A DNA stretch of 64,000 nucleotides. It comes from Muraenolepis orangiensis (taxonomy: Eukaryota > Chordata > Actinopteri > Gadiformes > Muraenolepididae). Under the pieces are notes generated by a model, which saw only the letters and a program-made list of their open reading frames with translations, was not told the DNA's origin and made no database searches. Both the position numbers and the translations under genes were made by a program. The DNA lies in contig CM051002.1 of the NCBI GenBank assembly GCA_027704905.1, forward strand, positions 18,586,227 to 18,650,226. Reading direction: 5' to 3'. Shown piece by piece: positions 35,048-46,842 of this stretch (the first letter of the stretch is position 1; every line of letters begins with the position of its first letter).

Positions 35048-36926
35048 GGGTCATTCAACGATAGGTAGGCAAGAGAATTACTAGTCACCAGATGTCATAA
35101 GTGCATGCATCCTTCATATCAAGCCTCAGAGAGCAGAACAAGTGCTCAGGTAAAAGTGCAATAAGTTGGCTCCCTAGATTTGACCCAATAAGTAAATAAA
35201 ACAGGGGCAACAAAAACCAGTGAAGCCAATAGACACGCTAATAAACCACAGAGCTGACAAGACCCAGGTGATAAGAGGAAGGCTCAGGGGAAGGCTTCCT
35301 GAAGACCACTTACAAATGGTATGCATTAAAAACCTTACGGAACATATGTGCGCCACAAGGATTATTCAGTGGAATACGTGTATTTGACTATATTTTCATA
35401 TGTAAGTTCATTCCATGTGATGTTCTTATATTGCATTTTGTCATATATATTCTGTTTACTGATTGCTGCCCTGCCTTCACCTTGGTCCTCCTCTGGTTAA
35501 TATTTCCCCAAGTCTGTTAAAGTGTTCTTGTTTTTAAAGGTGCTGCTATACAAAACAAGTGTTTAAATAAATGATTCTCCTTTATTACCATCTGTACTTC
35601 TGCATGCTGTGACAAACTCATTTCCTGTTTGGGATGAATAAAGATCTTTATCTGACACCCAGTACTGACCGCCAGGGTGGGATTCTGTCCGGAGAAGCCC
35701 ATTGGGAACTGTGTAGTCAGGGACCACCTGAACGATTTCCGCAGCACTGAACAGAGGAACGGATGTTAACTTCTTGGTCGACGAACTCTGTTCATGTTCC
35801 TATGAAAAGGACAAGGAGAGGATGGTGAGAGGGAGGTTTGATCCAGCAGTCCTACTACCCTAAAGCAGAACTTTGTGGGGGGGGGGGGCAGCACAGAGCT
35901 TTCGTTATGTAGATGTATACAGAAGAAATCTCAATATACACCGAAAGAGGGGAATTTTTACAGCTGCTAGTTTAGACAGTGCTGATTTTACAGATCTCCG
36001 CCTTCAGAAACATGATTGGTCCAAACAAATATGAAGCAAAATAAGTGAAACACACCCAGTTTACTCAGAGTTCACCTTTTCTACCATCAGACTCTAAATA
36101 TCCATCAACATCTTTAACTAAAGTCTGATTTGTGAGACTTGGTAAAAGTAAACAGCCACTTTTGCAGTAGAAATTTAAATGAAATGCTACATATTAATTA
36201 ACAAAAATGTTTTTGTTAGTTCCAACCAAACATACAAAGTTTAACCAATTACACCAACGGCAAGAGTAGTTGTACCTAATGGTATTGTAAACTTGTTATT
36301 CACTATTCTTAGGTTGTCAGTACTTCTCGAACGTCGTTATGTCATGAGGTTTTCATTAGTTATGATGGCAACAGGTTACGCATTCTTGTGTTTATAGTTG
36401 TTGAAGAGATACCATATTTTTTCTCAACACGATGGGTACATTCCTCCGTCACCAAACAGCATGATGAACGAGAACATGAGGTGACGTCCCTTACCAGGAA
36501 TTCCACCTCAAAGCCGATCATGAGAAGGTCCTCTGCGTTCTCCTTTCGTCCGACCTTCATCAGGGTTTTCACGAGCGCCGGCAACTGCTCCTTCTTGTGC
36601 TTCACCACCACTATGTCGTCCCGGGACAGCTCGCAGATGGCAGCGAAGAGCTGGGGGTTGCGGAGGAGCTCCAGCCGCTTGCTGGGGACGGACACGAAGA
36701 GCAGGAGCTGGGCCTGATGCCGGGTCAGGTGGTACGTGTCCACCTCCTTCACGATGCTGGGGCCGCCGGGGCTGCTGCTGCTGCTGCCGCTGTACATCAC
36801 CGACAACAACTCTCCATCGCTCAGTTCCTCCTCCACACGACCGATGCATCCCCGGCAGAATCCTTTCCACGACTTCCCCCGTGTGACAATGAAGAATTTG
36901 TCCTTTCCGACAGCTGTGGTTTCCAT
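30607..36926 (-). CDS. cyldl: CYLD-like deubiquitinase
   Basis: CYLD enzymes remove Lys63- and Met1-linked ubiquitin chains and restrain NF-kB signalling. Thirteen coding exons with matching phases: 36495-36926, 35670-35799, 34360-34598, 33800-33968, 33584-33716, 33382-33489, 33069-33148, 32883-32949, 32661-32793, 32370-32478, 31689-31807, 31187-31379, 30607-30881; total 728 residues (human CYLD 956). One CAP-Gly domain at about 229-310 (VEVKSNTGLTVYGVIRWTG...RYFTCPLGRALFV) matches the third CAP-Gly of CYLD. The USP-type catalytic domain follows: Cys at ~360 in GHFNSCYLDATLF, the B-box-like Cys/His cluster at ~536-577 (ECFICG...CVQC...YCSVC), His at ~613 in SHYVSFVKYG, and LLCDAYMFLYQS near the end. 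CAP-Gly domains 1 and 2 are not recognisable. The symbol follows the teleost CYLD-like paralogue; that choice is less certain than the family. Confidence 0.93.
31431..31506 (+). repeat. tRNA-like SINE head
   Basis: An A-box-like TAGCTCAGCTGG and a B-box-like GGTTCGAGCCCC are spaced as in a tRNA, but acceptor-stem pairing is poor and there is no good anticodon arm. It lies about 50 bp beyond a CYLD-like exon inside an intron. Confidence 0.55.
31867..32114. mobile_element. Foldback MITE in CYLD-like intron
   Basis: The two arms of roughly 80 bp are imperfect inverted copies, with shared blocks CCACCAGGTGT, ATTAGCCAT and TTGTCCCGTGACTA. The outer ends are AAAAGGGCCCC and GGGGACTTTT, possibly flanked by TA, as in Tc1/mariner-type MITEs. 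No coding capacity. Confidence 0.75.
32480..32553. repeat. (GT)n array at a CYLD-like splice acceptor
   Basis: About 74 bp of TG. On the gene strand it reads (CA)n and ends directly in the CAG acceptor of exon 32370-32478. Confidence 0.97.
34905..35043. repeat. (GT)n array with several interruptions
   Basis: GT array with three phase-shifting extra Gs, in the intron between CYLD-like exons 34360-34598 and 35670-35799. Confidence 0.95.
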
Positions 36927-36968
36927 TGTGCTTTAAAATGCCTAAAGTATATATGTTTTTTAGTTATA

Positions 36969-36969
<1 letters not shown>

Positions 36970-37004
<35 letters not shown>

Positions 37005-37008
37005 TGTA

Positions 37009-37069
<61 letters not shown>
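36970..37069. repeat. (ATGT)n-(GT)n compound microsatellite
   Basis: About ten ATGT units followed by ~55 bp of GT, in the 5' intron of the CYLD-like gene just upstream of its start codon exon. Confidence 0.95.
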
Positions 37070-37397
37070 CTTTGGTATAGCTATTGCAGACCTATACCGC
37101 CGGGACAACACGCAGGAGGCTTAGCAGCAGGAATATTGAAGACAAGAGAAAAGTCAACCTGGAGAGAAAATGTAATGCAATAAAAAGACGCTTTTAATTC
37201 CAATATGTGAAGAAGAAAAAAAAGCAAGAGTGCACAGGGTTATTAACACATGCAATCGTAAATATGCGAACAAAAAAAGGTAAACACAGGTCAGCGTTAC
37301 CCAACCACCTGCAGACACCACGGACCCCCCCTGGTGCCCCCTGTGCTTTAACACCCTGATACACGCGGGGAAGTGGAGTGAAAAGAAGCTCACTTAC

Positions 37398-37560
37398 CGC
37401 CGCGTCTGAGCGCCAGCTGTCCTTCATCACATGGAACACACCGTAGAGACTAGACTCACTGTCCTTCATCACATGGTGGAACACACCGTAGAGCGACTCA
37501 CTATCACACACACGGAGCGCTGAACGAGGAAGTTTCTTAACGCAGTTGATATAAACGTGT
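37398..37560 (-). promoter_or_regulatory. cyldl: CYLD-like 5' UTR exon and promoter region
   Basis: A donor CGGCG|GTAAGT at 37392-37397 (minus strand) would end a non-coding first exon that splices to the exon with the start codon at 36926. The exon contains a ~36-bp tandem duplication (37420-37455 and 37457-37502). The transcription start is not defined. Confidence 0.5.
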
Positions 37561-40198
37561 CACTACGGCCCCTCCCACCCCTCCCTCCTCCCACTGAGGA
37601 GACGCGTTGAAGAGTCAACCACCTTGTGTAACAAGTACGTTTTGTATTTCGCATTTTTTTTTGTATTTAGGTAATTGTTGTTATTGTTGTTGTACTTTTG
37701 AGCATATCTTCGGCGCCGGCTGTAACATTGTACTGTACATTGTACTGTACCTTGTACTGTGCATTGTACTGTACATTGCACTGTACATTGTGTACATTGT
37801 GACAAACAAACCAAATCAACAATGACAGTAGAAGACACACTTCCAGTTACACAAGTAAAAATAATAATAATAATAATAAGTGACCGTAGTGCAGCACCGT
37901 AGTGAGTGGTAGCATCATAAATAAAGTACACTACAGCGCAGCAAAAAGGGTAATAAGTCAAATAATAAGTCATTGACAATAACACATTAACGACCTAATT
38001 ACCTGATTGGAAGAGCCGCCCGTCGCCCTTTAACGTTGCGCGTTACGTAAGAGACCTACAGACGGAACCCCGTGACTTCCAACCGTCGCTTGGCTCTTTT
38101 GATTGACGTGTTTTCATTCGTAGATATGCATCATACGAATTCTTATTTGTCATGTTCGTGACAAAGTCTACGCTTCTTTTTGGGTGGAGGCGACGACTCG
38201 AAAGTACAGCGAATTTGGCCCGAGTTAGTGTATCGATTTATCATTCATTATTGTGTAACACGAGTGCCCTCTATTGGACAGTTAATGTAATAGTATCGAT
38301 TGGCCCGATACCCTGTTGTTGGTCCTCGTCTTGCCACATGCTAGACCACAAGCCCTGAGCCAAGGCTGTCCTTAACAACAGTGCAAGTTTAAATCAAATG
38401 AATCAAAAAACATTACAATCATTGTAATGTAAAAAACAGACGCCTTTTGTCCAAAGCGAAATTCCTCCCTAACAAGCCTCCATGAGCAGAACCAGTGCTC
38501 AGGTAAAAGTATACTAAGTTGGCTCCCTAAAATATACATAATAAGTACATCACACAGGTGCAATGAAAAAGTAGGTCAGCCAACAGGCACAAGCTAATAA
38601 ACAAAATATTATAAACAAGTGCCAGCAGCCAACAAACAGCTAACGAGAGACACAAGCTGTTGGAGGATGGGATCACTGGGTTGTCCTGACGTCAGCTGGG
38701 AGGGAGTTCATTCCTCCACCGTGGGTCCAAGACAGAGAACATCGGCCACAGGGACCTCACGCATCAGGTGTATAGAAAGTACCCCGACCTGTATGTCCAG
38801 AGAATATGAGGAAACACGGAGAACACCTTGTTCAACAGCCTTTCCTGACTCTGCGTTAAAGTGGTGACAAGTATGAGGTTGGCTTTTGTGGGTCAAAGAT
38901 ACAATCCAATGGCTCATATACACATGCAGACACCCAAGCACACCTTCATATATTCAGGAATATCTATATGCACACACACACACACACACACACACCATAT
39001 ATATACATAAATATCCATACACACACACACACACACATACATACAGGTATATACTCATATACATACACACACATATATAACCATACACCCATGCATACAT
39101 GCACACATATATACACACACACACACATTCATTGAGTGTAGAGCAGTCAGGCCATCAGGCTGCTGAACAAGGGCGTATAGCATATAACAATGTATATTTG
39201 ATTACATTGATTTATATATACATATTGCTCTTTTCTGTGCCGATATGTTGCATTTTATAAATTGCATTTTTATTTTATTTTTAACTTTATTCTATTTTTA
39301 TTCTGTTTTTATCTATTTTTATCTTATTTTTATAACTGCTGTCTGTCGTCGGGTATTGCACATAAGATTTTCACACCACTGCTTTATACTAAACTGTGAA
39401 GTGACAATAACATTGAGTGTAGAGCAGCACAAAAACACCCACATGATTGACACAAATTGGTTTGCTAGCTGTGACCTAGTAACACCAAGCATGTTGCCGT
39501 TTGTCCAATTTGAAGAATACCTGAGGTTGTTAACTATTCTACTTCTCACTAGCCTGCTAACATAAATCACAATGATAATGACACTGGTCATTACCAGGTG
39601 ACCGGCTGGGTCACCTGGAGGAGGGCGTATGATGTTGCGAGACCCGAAACGTCCTATGATTCCAGGAACATCACTGAAGATGTGTCCAGACTAGGCATCA
39701 GTAGATGTATGTACACAACACTGAATGTGAGTCAAAATAATGCAGTCAATGCTACTCGCATAGCATGAATTCTAGCTCCTTGCCAAAGCTTATTTCCTCA
39801 AGTCTGCATGATAAATAGCTTTCATTATATTTACAAGATGGCACGTTGTTTGCCCTCATTGTGAATAATAAACAACTATATTTTCATTGATTATGAATAT
39901 GATTGATATCATTGATGGGGGGGAGCGTCTTATAGCAGAGCAGTAAACTCATTTTGCATTTACAATCCTCACCGTTTGGGGCGTTATCTATGAAACGTGG
40001 GATGACTCATATCCTACATTTAATGAACAGTATGAAAGCACCTGGTATTAAATCCACTTAAAACATATTCAACATGATGCCCTTAAACGCTGGTCTGTTA
40101 AGCTAAAACATCCTACCAAGGATACCAAGGAAACTACCAAGTGAGTTCCGTAGTGTTCATTAAAGGACGGAGACGACTTGTCTTGAGTCAGTTCATGT
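37561..40198. other. Intergenic region rich in dispersed repeats
   Basis: Contains (AAT)n near 37860-37878, TGTAC-rich sequence at 37733-37800, a dispersed repeat copy at about 38430-38640, (CA)n and (ATAC)n patches at 38970-39120 and the retroposon at 39147-39410. No gene recognised. Confidence 0.6.
39130..39427 (+). mobile_element. Short retroposon with 17-bp target duplication
   Basis: CATTGAGTGTAGAGCAG occurs at 39130-39146 and 39411-39427 and brackets a 264-bp insert ending GTGAAGTGACAATAA, the same tail seen in reverse at 27948-28080. A long target duplication and an A-rich tail fit LINE-mediated insertion. Confidence 0.75.
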
Positions 40199-40213
40199 TT
40201 ATTGCAGTTTATT
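40198..40213 (-). terminator. tp53inp2: Two AATAAA signals overlapping the tp53inp2 stop
   Basis: On the minus strand AATAAA occurs at 40208-40213 inside the last codons and at 40198-40203, where it contains the TAA stop. If used, the mRNA would have almost no 3' UTR. Confidence 0.5.
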
Positions 40214-41734
40214 GCTGCGCCGACCGGGCTGCTGGAGGTGGGTTCTGCTGCATGCGCGGGACCCGTGGCTCTGGGTCGGGTCACGGACGCTGCTCTGGTG
40301 GCGCCCTGCCCGGGCCTGAGCCCGCTGGATGCGAGGGGCGTGTGTGACCTTGGCCAGAACCGCGGCCCGGGAGGCGTCGCTCTGGAGGACCCCCCTAATC
40401 AGGGCGCTGTGGTCGATAGGGACCTCTGGCTCCGACGGCCTGGGAAGAAACACACGTGCAAGTGGAGGTTTAGTCACTCATGTGGTCAGAAATGACCGCT
40501 CACTGCGTGAGAAGGTTTAGAATACATCAAATTACAATGTTTGGCAGACGCTTTTGTCCATTTAGTGCATTCAACATGCTGTAAAAGTAGGTAAGAGATA
40601 ACTAGTCACCACAAGAGAAATTCCTTTCTAACAGGTAAAAGAACAATAGGTTTTCTTCCTAGATCTTACACAATAAGGACATCAAACAGTACCACCATCG
40701 CACACAAGCTGATAAGCAAAAGCTAATAAACAAGCGCTGGCAAACAAGAAATAGAGCGGCTGTCTAGGACATAGACACTGTATTCAAGCCCCTCTGTATT
40801 CTAAACCATTTAATACTTCATGACATGTCATCTAGACTCTTGGTCATTCAAGATACAAAACAACTTTTGTTTCCTTTATTTCTTTCCTCTGTTACCTGCT
40901 GTCATCTCCAAAGTTAAGGTCAGGGTGTCCCCTAACAGAGGGCATAACATGGACCTCTACCGACCCCGGGTCCTCGTCTCCCCGACGCTCCCCACCAACT
41001 GCTTCTGTGGAGACGTGGGTGGATCAACATCACGGGAGTCACATAAGAGGAACACATCCTATACCACAGGGTGAACGTCAGGGTGAACTCCTTCCAGATA
41101 GCACCATAGTAATACAACAACAACTACAACAGACTAGCGGCCCTCAGTAGTGCACATTTGTCCGCCACACCAAAAACTCCTCTTTGCCCCCCCTCTTTGT
41201 TATCTCCGAGGCTAAACCATCCCTCTGAAGCAACGGCTCTTCACCATTTCATCTGGCCCATGTGATAAATCCTTTACCCTTATTTTGCCTGAACATTGTC
41301 GTGACCCGGATTTAGACCCGAGGGGGTCCGGCTTCATATCATGATAGTTCTTAAATCACAATTGACATTCCACCTAAACCTTCACACAAGTGTTATGCCT
41401 TGGTTCCTCGATCCGATTTGGATCAGAGTTTGCACGTAAATCGACTGTTCCTTGGCTCATTAGTAATCTAACCACCAAGTTCTGTCCAATTCCATACCAT
41501 ATCACATTTTGAGTTATCTTGCTTGCAGCCAAACGGATAGACACAACAACAGACAAACAAACTGACAGACAAATAAACAGACAGACAGGGATGAAAACAT
41601 CTTAGATGGCGGAGGTAACCACCTTTATGGTTCAGCAGAAGCCAGCCTCCGTCGACCACTTCCCCACCGGGCAGGGCGTCTTCAGCCACCTTCTCCTCTC
41701 CGCCGAAAAGCAGGCGGGCGATTGCGCTGAACAT
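40199..41734 (-). CDS. tp53inp2: TP53INP2-like nuclear protein
   Basis: TP53INP2 (DOR) binds Atg8/LC3 proteins, shuttles between nucleus and autophagosomes and promotes autophagy. Three coding exons (41623-41734, 40896-41004, 40199-40439) join in phase to 153 residues, shorter than human (220). The start MFSAIARLLFGG resembles the family N-terminus, and VVDGGWLLL is a plausible LC3-interacting motif like the human VDGWLII. The C-terminal segment AAVLAKVTHAPRIQRAQAR then AGRH aligns by eye with the basic conserved C-terminal region of TP53INP2. The usual C-terminal block with Tyr-Gln-Pro-Cys is absent; the frame stops at 40199. An in-frame splice acceptor at 41856 and a donor in S1 (42945-42950) give a non-coding first exon. 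Exon structure is well supported; family identity is by eye and less certain. Confidence 0.7.
41402..41617. repeat. Retroposon fragment abutting tp53inp2 exon
   Basis: Same family as 21112-21425 (CTAACCACCAAGTTCTGTC, CATTTTGAGTTATC, GGCGGAGGTAA). Its end lies within about 5 bases of the donor of exon 41623-41734. Confidence 0.75.
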
Positions 41735-42611
41735 CTCGTCTCGGTGTCTTTATGGCTCCCACCAACCAGGTGTGTATCTCCTGCTCTTCTTCCAGAGGAG
41801 ACTCTGGACTCCGGTGTCACGGTGAAGGTTCTCCCAGCTTGAGTGTCTGCTGCTTCTGTACACAAAGAGGAAGAAGACTGAGTTAATAGTCTTCATTAGA
41901 TACTGCAGTGCAGTATTTAAACAGAAACATCACACACCAATTTCATGTATATTATTCTATATTATAGTATAATATGTCACATAGTATTCATCAACCTTAT
42001 GTTTTATAGATTACTTCATATTTAATAGATCACTAAACACAGGAACTAATGTAGTCTAGTATTTGGAAGTGGTCATTTAATATTTGGAAATGACTACAAT
42101 TCAAGCCACCAGGTCAGCTGAAGCAGCCAATAGGGTGTCTTATAATATATATTCTTTTCTAAATCCATACCACTCCCCCACCCATGGGCCATATGTTTTC
42201 AGGACAAGGAGGCGTGGCCTCCATCTATGGGGGGTTGAATGCTTTATTTAACACAACAGAGCAGTTGGCTTGGAGCTGAAGGCTCTTTGAATATTGTATG
42301 GAGGACACTGTAATGCATATGCATTGCATTCATTGTCCTGTCGGGGGATTTGCATTGAGATAGTACAGGACACTTGACAGAAGGCACTAGAAGGCAGTAG
42401 CCACAGTGACCCACGACGGGTTGTTTAAATGCCAATGATTTTAAAACATCCGCAATGCCTTTACCTAAACAGTCACAACGTGTGTTTCGGTGATGCCCTT
42501 GACAGCTGCTTGTTTAAAAGCCCACACTGCGTCGATTCACTTGATGATATCTTAAGGCCTAGATGTGTTTTAATGTATACACTATATTACAACCATAGTA
42601 CAGTAGCAGTA

Positions 42612-42613
<2 letters not shown>

Positions 42614-42647
<34 letters not shown>

Positions 42648-42648
42648 G
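42614..42648. repeat. (AAT)n microsatellite
   Basis: About 11 AAT units in the first intron of the tp53inp2-like gene. Confidence 0.95.
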
Positions 42649-42836
42649 CGTTACAGTAGACAGTTTGCATGTCACATGTCAACAAATAACCAGCAAGAAA
42701 GCACACAACACTGGTTTATGAAAGACCAATTATGATTAGGATATTATAGCGATTTGTCGCAGTATATATATAAATATATGTATGTGTGTACATCAACAAC
42801 AACAGCGATTTGTCGCAGTGTACTATATATAGATAT

Positions 42837-43600
42837 ATAGATATATAGATGTGTGTGTGTGTACATCATTAACCACGTAACATATGGCTAATAAAAACGG
42901 TTAAGTGTGTATTTGATCAGGTTGAATGTATGTATCTGTGTGGTCCTCACCTGGGAAGGATGGTTGGTTCGGAAATACGGTTATGCAGATGTGGCTGTCG
43001 AAAGGCAAACTGCAGACAGGTAGCATATATGTTATATATATGAATAAATGTTTTCCGATAAACAATATAATCTATGATATGAAACGGGATTGATGCTCTC
43101 TTTGTGTGCAGCGACTCCGACTTGAAAATACAACCGCTGCTGACATGGCAACTGTAGCTCCTCCCCTTTCACGATTTCGGCCAATCAGACGCAGCCGCTG
43201 GCTACGTTTAAAATGAGTACTTATTTAAATGGAAAAACTTTATTTTATATTTTTTATATTTTATATAATTACTTATAGCTTTAGCTAATTATAGCTAACA
43301 CGAGAACTGTTTGGAGCCTTAATATATATTTATAACCTAAAAAAGGAAAATAACCTAAAATTCATTCAAATTGAACAATTAAACAAAAGTATAAACATAT
43401 AATACAAACAAAAAACAACAATGCCACTGTCTCATGGAGCTATTTTTTACAAAACTGAAGATAACCCAAAAATATAAATACTAAATATCAAGTTATATTT
43501 ATTGTTGCTGCCTAAACTTCGGAGGCCTTAGGCCAAGATTCGTTACCACATACTTCCTGGAGATGGCGCTGTTACTCCTCTGATGCATGTAGACCTATAT
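42837..43600 (-). promoter_or_regulatory. tp53inp2: S1: tp53inp2 promoter and first non-coding exon
   Basis: Read on the minus strand this ~764-bp segment has an inverted CCAAT box (43181-43185), a GC-rich AGGGGAGGAGC-type block (43158-43169), then a leader ending in a good donor, TTCCCAG|GTGAGG (donor 42945-42950). It sits directly upstream of the tp53inp2-like gene, so it is most simply that gene's own promoter and first exon. Two further copies, S2 and S3, lie at 52242-53007 and 60000-60760. Promoter activity is inferred from position and motifs. Confidence 0.6.
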
Positions 43601-44183
43601 TATAACTCCCTCTCATGCAATGATGACAGCTATGCGTTCTTTATGATACTGGTAGGATTTATTCAAATCCAGACCGTGAGAACTGTGAAACACACACATG
43701 AAATACAATAAATCACAGATCAAACAATAACAACATACATTCATATTATTTCTACTTCGTCTCTTAGTGTCACATGTCTTTACAATATTGTTAACCAAAA
43801 TGAACTTAACCTACAAAACACATTAAATCCTTCTGCAATAATAATAATAATAAACTCACTTAGCAAACATTTCGTTAGCACTTTAGCTACCTGGCTTGAG
43901 CTTACACACAGCTAACAACCACAACACCAAACGTACCTTATTGGCTGCATGCAATAAGAGAGGAAATTATGGAACTTCACTGACTGAACTGATCGACCGA
44001 ACTGACTAACTGTGACGGAACTTTCTCTTATATAGAGATTTCTACACGCGTGTGCGTCGGCATAAAACGTCCCCGGAACACTGTGCGCTTCAACCATTAG
44101 TTCCGCTCTTACTCTACAGCATTTAGGTAGGAACCAAAAACTGGTAGGAACCAAAACTCAAACTGAACACAGAGGCAGTTACA
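43601..44183 (-). repeat. 3' LTR of E1
   Basis: On the minus strand it starts TGTAACTGCC and ends GGGAGTTATA, near-inverted termini. Inside are a TATA-like CTATATAAG, then a downstream AATAAA, as in a normal U3-R-U5. A polypurine tract precedes it. The 5' partner is reduced to 11 bp. Confidence 0.8.
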
Positions 44184-45994
44184 CTCCCACCAAACATATC
44201 AATTGTATATGATTTTACAATGACTTAGAACCAACATACTACATAGAAAGTAAACAAAACTAAATACAATAACTTCGGTCCTTGGCCTCCACAGGAAAGG
44301 CCTGGAGGGAGACAGATAGAGAGAGAGAAAGAACTTCAGTCTGCTTCCACCAGCGTCACTGTCTTATGGATGGCCTCTCCAGGTGGACAGGTTTAGAGAT
44401 GCGCTTTCCTTTCTTATCAAGGGTTGAGTCGCTGATAAGCAACTTAAGTCTTCGTACTCTCCCATCTTTCCCTGGGTACACTTCGATAACCTTCGCCAAC
44501 CTCCACTGGTTACGTGGTGTGGCATCATTTTGTAGGAGCACAACGTCATTGACCTTTGCGTTCCTACGATCTTTGGTCCACTTCTGTCTCTGTTGGAGGT
44601 TTAGGAGGTACTCTTTCTTCCATCTTGTCCAGAAGTGGTTGGATAAGAGTTGAACTCGACGCCATCTTTTGCGGAGGTACAGATCTTCCTTGACGAACTT
44701 TCCAGGAGGCGGAGCGAGGATTGTGGACTTCATGGTCAGGATGTGGTTCGGTGTCAGGGGCTCTGGACTAGCTGCATCATTGAGACAATCAGTGGTCAGA
44801 GGTCTGCTGTTTACAACCGCCATGACTTCATACAGGAACGTTCGCAGAGAGGAGCAGTCAAGCTGTGTGGCTGACTGTTCTAGAATGGACGTCAAGACAC
44901 TTCTGATAGTGCGTATTTGTCTTTCCCAGACACCACCCATATGACTTGAAGCAGGGGTGTTCATGATGAACTCGCATCCAAGTTCCTTGAACTCTTCCTG
45001 ATCCATCTCTTTCAGTGCTTCATCGAACTCTCGTTTTGCTCCGACGAAGTTTGTCCCTTGATCGCTTCTTATCTGGCGCACTTTTCCACGAATGGCGATG
45101 AATGAACGCAGAGCGTTAATGAAAGCATCCGTGGTCAAGTCGTCGAGCATTTCAATGTGAACAGCCCTGGAACACATGCAGGTAAGTAACAATCCGTAAC
45201 GCTTTAGCTCTTTCCTTCTTTCCTTTACGTAGAATGGTCCAAAGCAGTCCATCCCGCAGTAGGTGAATGGAGGAGCTGTTTCCATTCGGTCCTCCGGGAG
45301 GTCTGCCATTCTTTGCTGTTCAGTGCATCTTCTGAATTTCCTGCACATAGTGCACTTGTAGATATGGGATGATACTGCCTTGCTGCAGCCTAGTATCCAT
45401 ATGCCATTGGATCGAAGCGCATTCATGGTCATCCCTCGTCCCTGGTGGTGCACTCTCTCATGATAGTGCTTGACGAGTAACACCGACACATGACTGTCTT
45501 TTGGAAGGACTGCTGGATGCTTCACCTGTGGGTCTAAGGTGGCGTGAGTTAAGCGACCTCCAACTCTGAGGACACCTTGCTCATCCAGGAATGGACCTAA
45601 CCGGTGCAACTTATTGGCTCTGCCCTTGACTGGTGTCTCCTTGTGACTCTGGAGTAACTCTATTTCTTGTGAGAAGGTTGCTTCTTGAACCATCTTGATT
45701 ATGGTCAGCTCCGCTTCTCTCCTTTCCTCTAAACTGGTGGCTTCACAGGACTTTGGCTTGAGACCTTTAATTTCTTTCACGTGGCGCCGAAGTCTGGCGA
45801 TAGCTTTCACCATTCTGGCCCAGTCTGAAAACTTGTGTAAGCGATCTAGTAGCGACCTGACTTCTTTCACCTGTGTGTTGAGAACCTGAACCTTCTTAAA
45901 TTCAGGGTCGTCACTTGCGATCTCTCCCACCTTGACTTCTCCACTTGGTAACTCTTTCTGCCAAAGAAAGTCTGGGCCTGTGAACCAGTTAGAG

Positions 45995-46795
45995 CAGGGG
46001 TTCCCAACCTTTTTCACCCAGAGCCCCCCCAAATGACTCCTGTTTTGCCCAGAGCCCCCCCCCCCCCGGAATTTTTTAAAACATATACTCAAAGTAAGCC
46101 GGATTTTGCCGATGTGTTTATGTGGATTCAAAAGTCTACAAAATGGAGGATACCGATTTGATCGGAGCAACTGTGACAAATAATCCAACTGAAACCGACA
46201 CCTTACGCGCAGAAGAAACATTTCTATTAAAGAAAAAATGATACATTTCTGTCTTTTTATGCCTTTATTAGCTACTAACTTGCAATTGTATGCATCATAT
46301 TTATTTAAAATTTCGAAGAACAGGACACTTCAAAATAATAGACTATGCCTAATAAAAAGAATCCACTGCAGTAAAAATGTCCTCACCCCGGGTGGTAGTG
46401 GTAAGGTTGACTGACATAAGAATGTCCTGCTTCAAATCTTCCCCATCGATATATTGCACATAAACGATGAGCACAGCCTCGTCTGCTACAGTTGTAGTTT
46501 CATCAAGTTGTATGGCAAATGGCCCCTTTCCAAGCTTTTCGAGCAGCTGCAGCTCGCAGTTACTTGCCATCTTGTCAATTCTGTCTTTCACCGTATTGTT
46601 TGACAGTGGTACAGTTTTTAGCTTCTCCGCCACCTGCGGGCCGCACAGTTTCTCAACCATTTTAATGCAAGCTGGCTTAATGAGCTGCTCGCCAATGTTG
46701 TGCGGTTTCTTTGCCTTTGCTATTAAAAGTGCACATTCAAAAGAGGCCTCGGTGGCCTTCTGTACATCGCTGCCAGCCCTAACAAACTGTTAGGG

Positions 46796-46842
<47 letters not shown>

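Noticed and set aside
42837..43600. S as the LTR of the BEL element
   Set aside because: S lacks TG...CA-like ends and a polypurine tract next to it. A better LTR with near-inverted termini, TATA-like box, AATAAA and preceding polypurine tract lies at 43601-44183.
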